Source of the DNA: Myxococcales bacterium
Lineage (GTDB): Bacteria > Myxococcota_A > Bradymonadia > UBA7976 > UBA1532
Direction of reading: 5' to 3'
DNA length: 64,000 nucleotides
Assembly: GCA_020633555.1 (NCBI GenBank)
Contig: JACKDL010000002.1
Span: 186,001-250,000, forward strand
Every line of letters begins with the position of its first letter. Position 1 is the stretch's first letter. The notes below the pieces were generated by a model. The model saw only the letters and a list, made by a program, of their open reading frames with translations. It searched no databases and had not been told where the DNA came from. The position numbers and the translations under genes were made by a program. Of the stretch, positions 56,269 through 64,000 are shown in pieces.

Positions 56269-58592
56269 TGGGGCGCGCCCCGTGGTGGCTGGCGCTGGCG
56301 TGGGCCCTGTGGGCGTGCGAGGGCGAGCCTGAGGTGGCCGCGCTGCCCGACGACGGGCTGCCCAACGCCCCCGTCTGCGACTTCGACGACAGCCAGGGCC
56401 CCGAGTCGGCGCTGCCGCCCCTGGGCGCCGAGCCCGTCACCGGCCAGCTCTGCCCCGTGGAGGACAGCGACTGGTATCCGCTGACGGTGCCCGGGGGCCA
56501 CGGGCTGGTGTCCGTCGCCCTGGCCATGGACACCCCCATCTCGCCGGTGGAGCCGGTGTACGCCCTGCGGCGGCAGGGCCCCGAGCTGCCGGTGGTGGCC
56601 ACCCCGGGCAGCGTGGATCCGGGGCAGGCCCTGGCGCTGACCCACTGCGTGGCCCCCGGCGACTACTGGCTGGTGGTGCGCGACCAGAACGACGACGCGC
56701 AGGATCGCCGCAACCGCTACACGCTGGCGGTGAGCACCGCCCCCGATCCCGATCCGCAGGAGCCCGACGGCAGCCCCGAGCTGGCCCAGCCCCTGGCCAG
56801 CGGGCAGGCCGTGGAGAACCGGCTGGCCTGCCGCAGCGACGAGGACTGGTACGCGGTGGTCGTGGGCGAGCAGCCCGTGCTGCGGGTGAGCCTGACCATG
56901 CCCGTGGCCACCCTGCAGCCCCGGCTGCGGCTGGTGACCGGCGACGGGCGCACCCTGCTGGACGAGACGAACCTGGGCGGCGCCCGGGTCGAGACCGTGC
57001 TCACCCGCACGTTGGCCGTGCGTGAGCCGGGCACGGTGTACGTGGTGATCAGCGACGACGACGGCGCCGACAGCGATCCCGCCGTGGCGTACCGCCTGCA
57101 GGTGGATCTGGGCGACGAGCGGGACGCCAACGAGCCCAACGACCGCGCCGGCGAGGCCCACGACCTGCTGGCGCTGACCTGCGGCGGCGACTGGAGCGAG
57201 TGGCGGCAGGTGGAGGGCACCGTGGCGGCGCCGGGGGATCCCGACTGGTTCCGGCTGCCCGTGGACGGCTGCGACCGCGGCCTGATCGAGGCCGAGCTGA
57301 CGCTGGACGAGGGGGGCCTGTCGGCGGCGGAGCGCCAGGCCCTGCAGGCCCGGTTGCAGCTCGCGCTGGCGCTGGTGGTGGCGCACCCCGGCAGCCCGTG
57401 CCAGGGGGACGACCAGTGCCGGCTGCTCAGCGATGGCTGCCGCAGCGGCTGGGACTGCGCGGGCTTCGGCAACACCTGCGCCGCCGAGGGCCGCTGCGCC
57501 GGCGCCGCCGCCTGCACCAAGGAGGGGCGCTGCGGGGCCTTCCGGGTGGAGCGGCGCTTCACCCCTGCCGCCGAGGGCGCGGCCCCGCATGCCGTGCGGC
57601 TGAGCGCCCCGCTGGAGGGCCAACGCCTGGCGTATCTGCGGGTGAGCGACGTGGGCGCCGACGGCTTCGATCCACAGCGCCTGTACCGCTTGCGGGTGCG
57701 GGTGCGCACCGATCCCGACGTGAACGAGCCCAGCAACCTGTACGCCCCGGTGCTGCTGCGCAGCGATCCCGCCGACGTACAGGTGGCGCAGGCGCGGGCG
57801 AACAACTGGGTGCCGGTGCACGCCTGCGGAGCGGCGGCGCCCCAGCCCAAGGGCGTGCTCGACATGGCGCCCGAGGACATGGCGCCCGAGGACATGGCAC
57901 CGCGGGACATGGCGTCCGCGGCGGATCAGGCCGTGCCGGACCGCGGCCCGCCGGATCGGGGCCCCCCCGACCTGGGCCCCGCAGACCAGGGGGCGCCCGA
58001 CCGGGGGCCCGCGGACATGGCGTTGGATCGGGGCCCGCAAGACATGAGCCCGCAGGACATGCGCCCGCCCGACATGAGCCCGCAGGACATGAGCCCGCCC
58101 GACATGGGCCACATGGGGATCCCCGGGCTGGTGGAGGGCTGCTGCGGCCCCGCCGATTGGATCGAGGGCTCCATCGGCTACGAAGGTGACCAGGACTGGT
58201 ACGCCTACGCCCACCCGTGCCCGGGGCAGGACTGCATGGTGCGTATCCGCTACGAGGTCGAGGGCGGCCCGGTGGATCCGTTCTGGCAGGTCTTCCGCGG
58301 TGAGGCGCTGTGGTTCGACACGGTGCTCCCGGCCGAGGAGCTGCCCGAGCAGCCGCCGCGCCAGGGCAGCTTCGGCGGGCTCGCGGCGCAGGACCAGTGC
58401 TTCTACGCCTTCCAGGGCCACCGTGGGGGGCGCGACGCCCCGTTCTTCTACGCGCTGCGCATCCGCGACCTGCTGCCCCAGGTGGACTGGGCGCCCGGCC
58501 AGCGCTACCGCTTCTGCGTCGAGAAGATCGCCGACGGCTGCGCGGCGCCCCCCTGCGCCCTCGCGCCCAACGGCGAGTGCGACACCCCATGA
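56268..58592 (+). CDS. PPC-like-domain lipoprotein with Asp-Met-Ala/Ser repeats
   Basis: A 774-aa lipoprotein (lipobox WAC, C17, EGEPE). It contains four modules with the SDWYPLTVPGG / DEDWYAVVVGEQ / DPDWFRLPVDGC / DQDWYAYAHPC pattern of pre-peptidase C-terminal (bacterial PPC) domains, which fold as beta sandwiches. A Cys-rich insert (CQGDDQCRLLSDGC...CAAEGRC) lies at about residues 380-425. Residues about 531-615 are PEDMA / PDRGP / PQDMSP repeats rich in Asp and Met. The ATG overlaps the previous stop by one base (TGATG). Probably a surface scaffold in the same assembly as its neighbours. Confidence 0.75.
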   Translation: MGRAPWWLALAWALWACEGEPEVAALPDDGLPNAPVCDFDDSQGPESALPPLGAEPVTGQLCPVEDSDWYPLTVPGGHGLVSVALAMDTPISPVEPVYALRRQGPELPVVATPGSVDPGQALALTHCVAPGDYWLVVRDQNDDAQDRRNRYTLAVSTAPDPDPQEPDGSPELAQPLASGQAVENRLACRSDEDWYAVVVGEQPVLRVSLTMPVATLQPRLRLVTGDGRTLLDETNLGGARVETVLTRTLAVREPGTVYVVISDDDGADSDPAVAYRLQVDLGDERDANEPNDRAGEAHDLLALTCGGDWSEWRQVEGTVAAPGDPDWFRLPVDGCDRGLIEAELTLDEGGLSAAERQALQARLQLALALVVAHPGSPCQGDDQCRLLSDGCRSGWDCAGFGNTCAAEGRCAGAAACTKEGRCGAFRVERRFTPAAEGAAPHAVRLSAPLEGQRLAYLRVSDVGADGFDPQRLYRLRVRVRTDPDVNEPSNLYAPVLLRSDPADVQVAQARANNWVPVHACGAAAPQPKGVLDMAPEDMAPEDMAPRDMASAADQAVPDRGPPDRGPPDLGPADQGAPDRGPADMALDRGPQDMSPQDMRPPDMSPQDMSPPDMGHMGIPGLVEGCCGPADWIEGSIGYEGDQDWYAYAHPCPGQDCMVRIRYEVEGGPVDPFWQVFRGEALWFDTVLPAEELPEQPPRQGSFGGLAAQDQCFYAFQGHRGGRDAPFFYALRIRDLLPQVDWAPGQRYRFCVEKIADGCAAPPCALAPNGECDTP
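57861..58108 (+). repeat. Tandem repeats coding for PEDMA / PDRGP / PQDMSP
   Basis: Repeats built on GACATGGC and GACATGAGCCCG blocks, encoding Asp-Met and Asp-Arg-Gly-Pro units. They are related to the repeat at 24336-24623 in another operon. Confidence 0.8.
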
Positions 58593-59968
58593 GGCGGCTG
58601 CTGGCCCTGTGTGCGCTGCTGGCCCCGGTCGGCTGCGAGGTGGATCCCGATCCCTACGCGGCGGCCGACGCCGCGGTGCCCCGCCGTCGGCCCGCCCCGC
58701 CCCGCAACCGCTGGACCACCGGCCTGGTGCAGCCCGACAACGTGGGCCGCCAGCCCGAGCTGGCGCGAGCCCCCGACGGCACCCTGGGCCTGGCCTACTT
58801 CGAGGTGGACGGCATGCCCGGCGACGCCTGCGACGCCGACGGCGGCGACGCGGTGCGCTACGGCCTGCGCTACGCCGAGCTGCTGCCGGGCACCGACACC
58901 TGGGTCACCCAGGCGGTGGCCAGCAGCCTGACCCTGGGCCAGCCCGTGGGGGTGGACGTGGCCTTCGAGGCCGACGGCACGCCGGTGCTGGCCACCCTGA
59001 CCGGCGAGGCCCTGCGCCCGCCGGCGGTGATCTCGGCCTACTGCGGCGGCCACGACGCTGGCCTGTACCGCCGGGCGCCGGCGGGCTGGGCCCTGGAGAC
59101 GGTGGTGCAGTCCTCGGACGAGGCCGCCACGGGCGACGCCGCCAGCGACTTCGGCGAGGTGGTGGGCCAGTGGCCGGGGCTGGCCCTGGGGCCCGACGGC
59201 GCCGGCTTCCTGGCTTACAAGGACGTGCACGCCGGCAGCATCCAGCGCGACGACCGGATCCGGGCGGACCTGGAGCTGGCCGAGCGCGGCGACGGCGGCT
59301 GGCGGGCCCTGCCGGTGGACTGGGGCAAGGGGGCAGGGGACTTCAACGCCGTGGCCATCGCTCCCGACGGGCGGCCGCTCATCGCCTACCACAACGACGT
59401 GGAGGACAGCGCCGAGCGCGGCCTGTGGGTGGCCCACGTGGCGGCGGACGGGGCCGTCACCCGCGCCCGCCTGTACGAGGGCGCCGCCACCGACGGCCCC
59501 AGCGTGGCGGTGCACCCGCAGACGGGCGAGGTGCTGGTGGCCTGGTACGACGCCAACGAGGGCCGCCCCTACCTGGGCCGCCTGGCCGAGCTGGGTCGCC
59601 TGGCCGACGCCGACGCCTGGGCGCTGGAGGCCATTGGCGATCCACGCTTCGACGAGGGCTACCACCCCCGGGTGGCGGTGGATCCGCAGCAGGGCTACGT
59701 GGGCGTGGCGTACTACCGCTGCGTCGAGGCCCGGCTGGGGCTGGGCGACTGCGAGCCGCAGGCCGACGCCGTGGTCTTCGCCTGGTTCATCGAGGGCGAG
59801 TGGGAGCGCGAGGTGGTGGCCTCGGGGGGATCGGGCTTGTGCGGCATGGACCCCGGGCTGGCCTTCGACGCCGACGGGCTGCCGGTGGTGACCTACGCCT
59901 GCAGCCGGGCGGTGGGCGACGGCTTCGAGCTGCGCATGGAGTGGGCCCGCCGCGAGGTCCTGCGGTGA
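58589..59968 (+). CDS. Propeller-like lipoprotein
   Basis: A 459-aa lipoprotein (lipobox VGC, C16, EVDPD). After a short Arg/Pro linker it is built of about six repeats with a PELARAPDGTLGLAYF / PGLALGPDGAGFLAYKD / NAVAIAPDGRPLIAYHND / PSVAVHPQTGEVLVAWYD / PRVAVDPQQGYVGVAYYR / PGLAFDADGLPVVTYAC pattern, one blade each, so a five- or six-bladed propeller. It resembles the N-terminal half of the protein at 23043. The ATG overlaps the previous stop by four bases. Probably binds another surface component. Confidence 0.78.
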   Translation: MRRLLALCALLAPVGCEVDPDPYAAADAAVPRRRPAPPRNRWTTGLVQPDNVGRQPELARAPDGTLGLAYFEVDGMPGDACDADGGDAVRYGLRYAELLPGTDTWVTQAVASSLTLGQPVGVDVAFEADGTPVLATLTGEALRPPAVISAYCGGHDAGLYRRAPAGWALETVVQSSDEAATGDAASDFGEVVGQWPGLALGPDGAGFLAYKDVHAGSIQRDDRIRADLELAERGDGGWRALPVDWGKGAGDFNAVAIAPDGRPLIAYHNDVEDSAERGLWVAHVAADGAVTRARLYEGAATDGPSVAVHPQTGEVLVAWYDANEGRPYLGRLAELGRLADADAWALEAIGDPRFDEGYHPRVAVDPQQGYVGVAYYRCVEARLGLGDCEPQADAVVFAWFIEGEWEREVVASGGSGLCGMDPGLAFDADGLPVVTYACSRAVGDGFELRMEWARREVLR

Positions 59969-60405
59969 AGGGCGCGTGGGTGCTGGCATTCGCGCTGGTG
60001 GCGTGCGGCGATGACACCAGCGAGGCCCCGCGCCTGACGGGCAGCGTGGCCCGCGTCTACCCCCTGGACTTCGCCACCACCCGCGCCCGGCTGGGGACCA
60101 CCGAGCTGGCCATCCAGTACGTGGCCTCCGGGGGCGCCGTGCCCGTGCAGGTGGTGGTGGACCTGCAGGCCTGCCCCGTGGCCGGGCCGGGGGCGCTGGA
60201 CCTGACCGCCTGCGGCACCGTGCTGGGCAGCCGCGGCGCCAGCGACCTGCCGCCCTTCGTGCGCGGCGCCCTGCGGCTGGAGACCTACGCGCCCACCGCC
60301 GGGGCCCGGGTCGCCGGTGACTTCGACGCGGTGCTTGCCGTGGCCGACGGCCGCGAGTTCACCGTACGCGGCGCCTTCGCGGCCGCCCTGGAGTTGGTGG
60401 AGTAG
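59965..60405 (+). CDS. Small lipoprotein, last gene of the surface operon
   Basis: A 146-aa lipoprotein (lipobox VAC, C14, GDDTSE) with one beta domain (LTGSVARVYPLDFATTRARLG, ALRLETYAPTAGARVAGDFDAVL) and two Cys that may form a disulfide. No family is recognised. The GTG overlaps the preceding stop (GTGA). It ends the six-gene set; 58 bp separate it from the next plus-strand gene. Confidence 0.7.
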   Translation: MKGAWVLAFALVACGDDTSEAPRLTGSVARVYPLDFATTRARLGTTELAIQYVASGGAVPVQVVVDLQACPVAGPGALDLTACGTVLGSRGASDLPPFVRGALRLETYAPTAGARVAGDFDAVLAVADGREFTVRGAFAAALELVE

Positions 60406-60463
60406 GTTCACGGGCCGCTGCGTGTGTTGCTAGGCTCGTCTCAGGCGACTGGGAGGCCATCGG

Positions 60464-62338
60464 GTGCACATCAACTCAGAGTCGGTACGCGCGAACTGGG
60501 CCGCTGCGCCCAGGTGCGTGCGCGAGCCCTACGATCGTTTCTGCCATGACCCCCACGAGATCCGTTGGGGGCTGGGGTTGGTGAAGGCGCTCGTGAAGTA
60601 TCTCGTGGCGGTACAGGCGCCTGAGGCGCTCGCCCACGGGAACCACGATGTGCGCAAGGCGCTGAAGCCGCTGCTGCGGTTTGACGGCCGGCCCACCCTG
60701 AACCTGTGGATCCGCGCGTCCGGGGTGCTCGCCGAGCGGGTCATGCGGGCGGACGGTTGCCTCAGCCGCCCGGCGGCGCGCTGGCTGATCGGGGAGGACC
60801 TGCGCCCCACGCCCATCCTCGCCCGACTCGAGGAGATCCCTGGCGAACGGGCGGAGTACGCCCACGCCGCGGTCGAGATCGATGTCACATCGCCTGAAGC
60901 CAAGGAGACCTACGTCGGACAGACGCTCCCGATCCTCGAGGCGCTGGTCTGCCACGCTGACTTCTTCAGGGCGCTGCCGATCTTTGTCCTGTCAGAGCGG
61001 ATGGGAGGTTTTCGGGTCCGTCGGCTCGCGGGCGGCCCGGACCGTCCGGTCGACGTGGATCGCCGCTGGTGGTCCGTCAGTGAGCCGGTGCTCCTCGGCG
61101 AGGACGACCGCGTGGTGTCACTCGCGCCCTTCCTCAGTGGGGAAGCGCGCCGTGCTCTGCCAGAGCTGCGCTTGCTGTCCGATCTGCGTTCCAGCCGCGT
61201 GTGCTTCGACGAGCCCACGGGCGAAGGCACCTTTGAGCCCACGGAGGCTTGGTGCCGGCAGTGGCGGCTCGAAGGTGGCCTGAAGAGCCCCGGAGCGCCC
61301 AAGCGGGTGACGGGGCTGTTCGACGCGGTCCGGGAGGTGTTCCTGGCGCCGCCCGATGAACCCGCGGTGCCCACGGTGGTTCGGTCGTGGGACCCCGATC
61401 CCGGCGACCGGGCCGGCATCCACGCGGCGCTCTGCTTCGGGCGCGGTGGGGATGTCTCGGCCCAGGAGGTGGAGCAGCTCATCCAGCGGCCACCGACCGA
61501 GATCGCCATGTTGCCCCGGATTGACGCCATCGCGCCCGCCCGAGTGGAGCGTCACCTGCAAGTTGAGTTCGAGGCGCTGCGAAGCCTGATGCTCGGCCCC
61601 AGCCTGGACTATGAGACCTGGCTGACGGGCATGGCGGACCCACGCCGGGCTGAGCGCTTCAAGCTCGACCCCAGGGTGTTGGTGGTCGGTGCCGGGGCCG
61701 CCGTTGGGGCCGCTCTGGGCCAGGCCGCCAGTCGCATCCTGGGAGGCCGCAGCGGGGGCCGGGCGACCGCGGCGGGGGCGGTGATGGGGGGCGGCCTTGC
61801 CTTGCTCGGTCACTTGCTTGCCGGTCCTGAGCGGATGGATCGGGAGGACGCCGAGGAGAGGATCCATCGGTACCTGGGGTCGCTGCTTCAGCGCCCCCAG
61901 CGCGAGCAGCTCCGGGCGGTGCGCGGCGTCCTGTCCGGCCTGCTCGCCGTGACCAGCGAGTCGGAGCGTCGCGTCCTCTACACGGCTCGGGGCGCGGGGC
62001 TGTCGCTGGTCCACACGGCGCGGGCCGTCGACGGCGGCGTGGCCGTGGGCCAGCCGGCGGTCGCCGTGCCGCTCATGAGCGCGTTGGTCGAAGACGTCCA
62101 AGAGGCATGGTGCCGGGCCGGGCTCATGGCCCGCGCGGGGGTCGTACGGACCGATGACCGGGGAGCCATGTTCGGTCTGGACGCGGGGGGGCAGGTGACT
62201 GCGGTCGCGGTGGTTCAGGACGCTCTGCCGTTCAACGCGCCGCGCATGGGGGGTTGGCGCCGCGGCGTCAACCCCGTGCTGCCCTCCGGGGTGCCGGTCG
62301 GCGTGACCGATGGTTGCCAGTGGCGCTGGTTCGGCTGA
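60464..62338 (+). CDS. Hypothetical protein with HEPN-like N-terminus (R-x4-H) and Gly-rich hydrophobic segments
   Basis: A 624-aa protein of unknown function. The helical N-terminus shares the plan of the 41925 protein: an early Pro, a Leu/Val-rich helix (GLVKALVKYLVAVQA), RPTLNLW at 76-82 (versus RPTLPEL there), and RAEYAH with R129-x4-H134. The VSLAPFL motif at about residues 222-228 also fits proteins of this sort. Residues about 407-460 are hydrophobic and Gly/Ala-rich (VLVVGAGAAVGAALGQAAS), perhaps a membrane hairpin. The C-terminal 120 residues look like a separate small domain (GLSLVHTARAVDGG). The start is GTG with GGGAGG upstream. Its codon third positions look less GC-biased than neighbours. 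HEPN identity is inference. Confidence 0.6.
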   Translation: MHINSESVRANWAAAPRCVREPYDRFCHDPHEIRWGLGLVKALVKYLVAVQAPEALAHGNHDVRKALKPLLRFDGRPTLNLWIRASGVLAERVMRADGCLSRPAARWLIGEDLRPTPILARLEEIPGERAEYAHAAVEIDVTSPEAKETYVGQTLPILEALVCHADFFRALPIFVLSERMGGFRVRRLAGGPDRPVDVDRRWWSVSEPVLLGEDDRVVSLAPFLSGEARRALPELRLLSDLRSSRVCFDEPTGEGTFEPTEAWCRQWRLEGGLKSPGAPKRVTGLFDAVREVFLAPPDEPAVPTVVRSWDPDPGDRAGIHAALCFGRGGDVSAQEVEQLIQRPPTEIAMLPRIDAIAPARVERHLQVEFEALRSLMLGPSLDYETWLTGMADPRRAERFKLDPRVLVVGAGAAVGAALGQAASRILGGRSGGRATAAGAVMGGGLALLGHLLAGPERMDREDAEERIHRYLGSLLQRPQREQLRAVRGVLSGLLAVTSESERRVLYTARGAGLSLVHTARAVDGGVAVGQPAVAVPLMSALVEDVQEAWCRAGLMARAGVVRTDDRGAMFGLDAGGQVTAVAVVQDALPFNAPRMGGWRRGVNPVLPSGVPVGVTDGCQWRWFG

Positions 62339-62359
62339 GCCGACCCGGCGACCCCGCCG

Positions 62360-64000
62360 TCAGGCCGCCTGGACCTGCCAGCCGTCGGCCAGGATCGCCG
62401 CCAGGGGCCGGGGGCGCGCCAGCGCGTAGCCTTGGGCCGTGGGGAAGGCGTGCTCGCGCAGGGTCTGCAGCGTAGAAGGGTCCTCGACGCCCTCGGCGGT
62501 GAGCCGCAGGCCCGTCTGCCGCGCGAAGGTGACCATGGCGTCCAGGGCAGCCCACTGGGCGGGGCGCCCCGCGCGCAGCGCGGCCACGTGCAGCCCATCG
62601 ATCTTCATGCGGTCCACGGGCACTTCGTGGAGCTGCGCCAGCCGCAGGCAGTCCAGGCCGGCGTCATCGAGCGAGATGGAGATCCCCGTGGCGCGCAGCG
62701 CCGCCATGCGGGTGAGGAGCTCGGGCAGCTCAGGGTGGTCGAGCGCCTGGCTGGGGAACTCCACCTCCAGCCGCGACAAGGACACGCCGGCGCGGTCGGC
62801 CGCGTCGCGCAGGGCGGGGAGCAGGTCGGGATCCAGCAGGTTGCTCGGGGTGAGGTTCACCGACACCTGGGGCACGCCCAGGCCCGCCTCGTCCAGCGCC
62901 GCCAGCGCCGCGAGGGCCTGGTTCACCACGTGGCGGCCGAGCTGCGCCGCCAACCCCGCCGCCTCGAACAGCGGCACGAAGGCCTGGGGCGACACGGCGC
63001 CCAGCTCGGGATCGGTCCAGCGGGCCAGGCACTCGGCGCTGACCAAGGCGCCCGTGGCCAGGTCCACCTGGGGCTGCAAGACCACCTCCACCCGCCCTTC
63101 GGCCAGGGCGCGCTGCGCGGCCTCCCGCAGGGCGCGGGTTCGCTCGACGCGGCGGGCGACGTCGGCCGACGCAAAGTGACTCCGGCCGCCGCCGTCGCGC
63201 TGGGCGGCGTCGCAGGCGGCTCGCGCGGCGTGCAGCACATCGGCCTTGTCGGTGGCGTCGTCGGGCAGGAAGGCCACTCCCACGCTGATGCGCGGCTCGA
63301 ATTGCCAGGCGCCGTGGCGGACGGTCTTGCCGATCAGCCGATGCACCTCGGCCAGCCGCTGCCCCAGCGCCACCGGATCGCAGACCCGCTCTACCAGGGC
63401 GACGAAGTGGCCGTGGCCCAGGTAGCCCAGGTCGTCGCACTGCCGGAAGGCGCTGAGCAGGCGCCGCCCCACGGTGTGCACCACCAGGTCTTGAGCGGCC
63501 GGCCCCAGCGAGGCGCGCAGCCGTGGCAGGTCGTCGAGCGCCACATGCACCACGCCCAGCCGCTCCCCCGTGCGCTCGTGGCGGTGGGTGGCGGCCCGGA
63601 GCTGCGCCGCGACCGCGGGCGCCTTGGCCAGACCGGTGACGGGATCGCGGGTGAGCTGGACCCGGCGATCGGTGAGGCGCTGGCGCAGGCTGCGGGCGTC
63701 CTGAAGGTGGGCCCACAGCCGGCCCCCGTCGTCGTCCCGGCGCTCCAACCGCACCGTGACCGGGATGGGATCTCCACACGGCGACGGGAGGGTGATCGCG
63801 CCCTGCCACACGCCATCGCGGTGGGCGCACTGCAGGCCGTCGAAGACCAGGCTGGCTTCGCCCTGGCCCGTGCACAGCTCCCCCAGATGGTGACCCCCCA
63901 GCAGCTCGGGGGCACGCCCCAGCAGGGCCAGCAGCCCGGGACTGACCTGGTCGACCCGGCCCCGGTGATCCAGCCGCACGATGGGGTCGCTGGCGGTCGC
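62360..64000 (-). CDS. PAS-degenerate GGDEF-EAL protein (5' part outside window)
   Basis: The last 546 codons of a cyclic-di-GMP-type signalling protein; the frame stays open through the right edge. Upstream residues (DPIVRLDHRGRVDQVSPGLLALLG) are a PAS domain. The GGDEF domain has LGYLGHGHFVALVERV in place of RxGGDEFA, so it cannot make c-di-GMP. The EAL domain reads AECLARW for EALLRW, keeps SVNLTPSNL, LEVEF (for LELTE), the DD of SLDDAGLDCLRL (normally DDFGTGYSS), KIDG and TAEGVED, then QGYALARP. Altered loop 6 suggests weak or no phosphodiesterase activity, possibly a c-di-GMP sensor. Confidence 0.85.
   Translation of the reverse strand, partial: ATASDPIVRLDHRGRVDQVSPGLLALLGRAPELLGGHHLGELCTGQGEASLVFDGLQCAHRDGVWQGAITLPSPCGDPIPVTVRLERRDDDGGRLWAHLQDARSLRQRLTDRRVQLTRDPVTGLAKAPAVAAQLRAATHRHERTGERLGVVHVALDDLPRLRASLGPAAQDLVVHTVGRRLLSAFRQCDDLGYLGHGHFVALVERVCDPVALGQRLAEVHRLIGKTVRHGAWQFEPRISVGVAFLPDDATDKADVLHAARAACDAAQRDGGGRSHFASADVARRVERTRALREAAQRALAEGRVEVVLQPQVDLATGALVSAECLARWTDPELGAVSPQAFVPLFEAAGLAAQLGRHVVNQALAALAALDEAGLGVPQVSVNLTPSNLLDPDLLPALRDAADRAGVSLSRLEVEFPSQALDHPELPELLTRMAALRATGISISLDDAGLDCLRLAQLHEVPVDRMKIDGLHVAALRAGRPAQWAALDAMVTFARQTGLRLTAEGVEDPSTLQTLREHAFPTAQGYALARPRPLAAILADGWQVQAA

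Overview
The window is very GC-rich and densely coded. It most likely comes from the chromosome of a Myxococcota-type (deltaproteobacterial-lineage) predatory or social bacterium. The evidence is two proteins with Cys-then-hydrophobic-then-poly-Arg C-termini of the MYXO-CTERM kind, many lipoproteins carrying Asp/Met/Ala or Gly-Gly-X repeats, a mevalonate-pathway cassette, a fused Ser/Thr kinase and formylglycine-enzyme-like protein, and a sigma-54-type promoter. I see no rRNA, tRNA, CRISPR, prophage or insertion sequence. I count 51 protein genes; two run off the window ends and one is frameshifted.

Layout. 1-4790 (minus): a sulfur/molybdenum operon with a two-domain rhodanese lipoprotein, a YeeE/YedE (TsuA-like) transporter, a 46-aa membrane protein, a cysteine-shifted rhodanese-like protein and a Tat-exported type II DMSO-reductase-family enzyme cut by the left edge. 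5848-9982 (plus): type 2 IPP isomerase, HMG-CoA reductase, mevalonate kinase and a coupled exported protein. 9988-18662: thioredoxin, a GT-C glycosyltransferase, an outer-membrane protein, SDR enzymes with a divergent LysR regulator, an Mpo1-like protein and a lipoprotein cytochrome c. 18861-34296: mostly exported proteins (AMIN/DUF5683-like protein with a one-base frameshift, a carboxypeptidase-regulatory-like lipoprotein, a MYXO-CTERM protein, a seven-FAS1 lipoprotein, a Gly-rich lipoprotein), together with aat, a CrtI-like oxidoreductase plus SDR, and SixA. This part ends with a sigma-54-driven lipoprotein carrying a His/Cys pair like clan CD peptidases, followed by a strong terminator.

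34297-43475 holds an intergenic direct repeat, the kinase-FGE fusion, a cupin, an orphan ModA, a ligase-associated Lhr-type helicase and a membrane protein with an R-x4-H (HEPN-like) N-terminus. 43556-49318 holds an Ig/HYDIN-type lipoprotein and a TonB-dependent receptor operon with two related lipoproteins and a His-rich membrane protein. 50833-60405 is a six-gene, translationally coupled operon of exported proteins (TSP3/MYXO-CTERM, two vWA lipoproteins, a PPC-like lipoprotein, a propeller lipoprotein and a small lipoprotein), which looks like one cell-surface assembly. The window ends with a second R-x4-H protein and a PAS/degenerate-GGDEF/EAL protein cut by the right edge.

Overall, about 16 of the 51 genes encode predicted lipoproteins. 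Most putative surface ones carry Asp/Glu just after the lipidated Cys, whereas those with periplasmic electron-transfer, sulfur or transport roles carry Lys/Arg there. The least explained items are the two HEPN-like proteins, the sigma-54/clan-CD-like unit, the coupled surface operon and the rhodanese with a Gly4-Cys tail.
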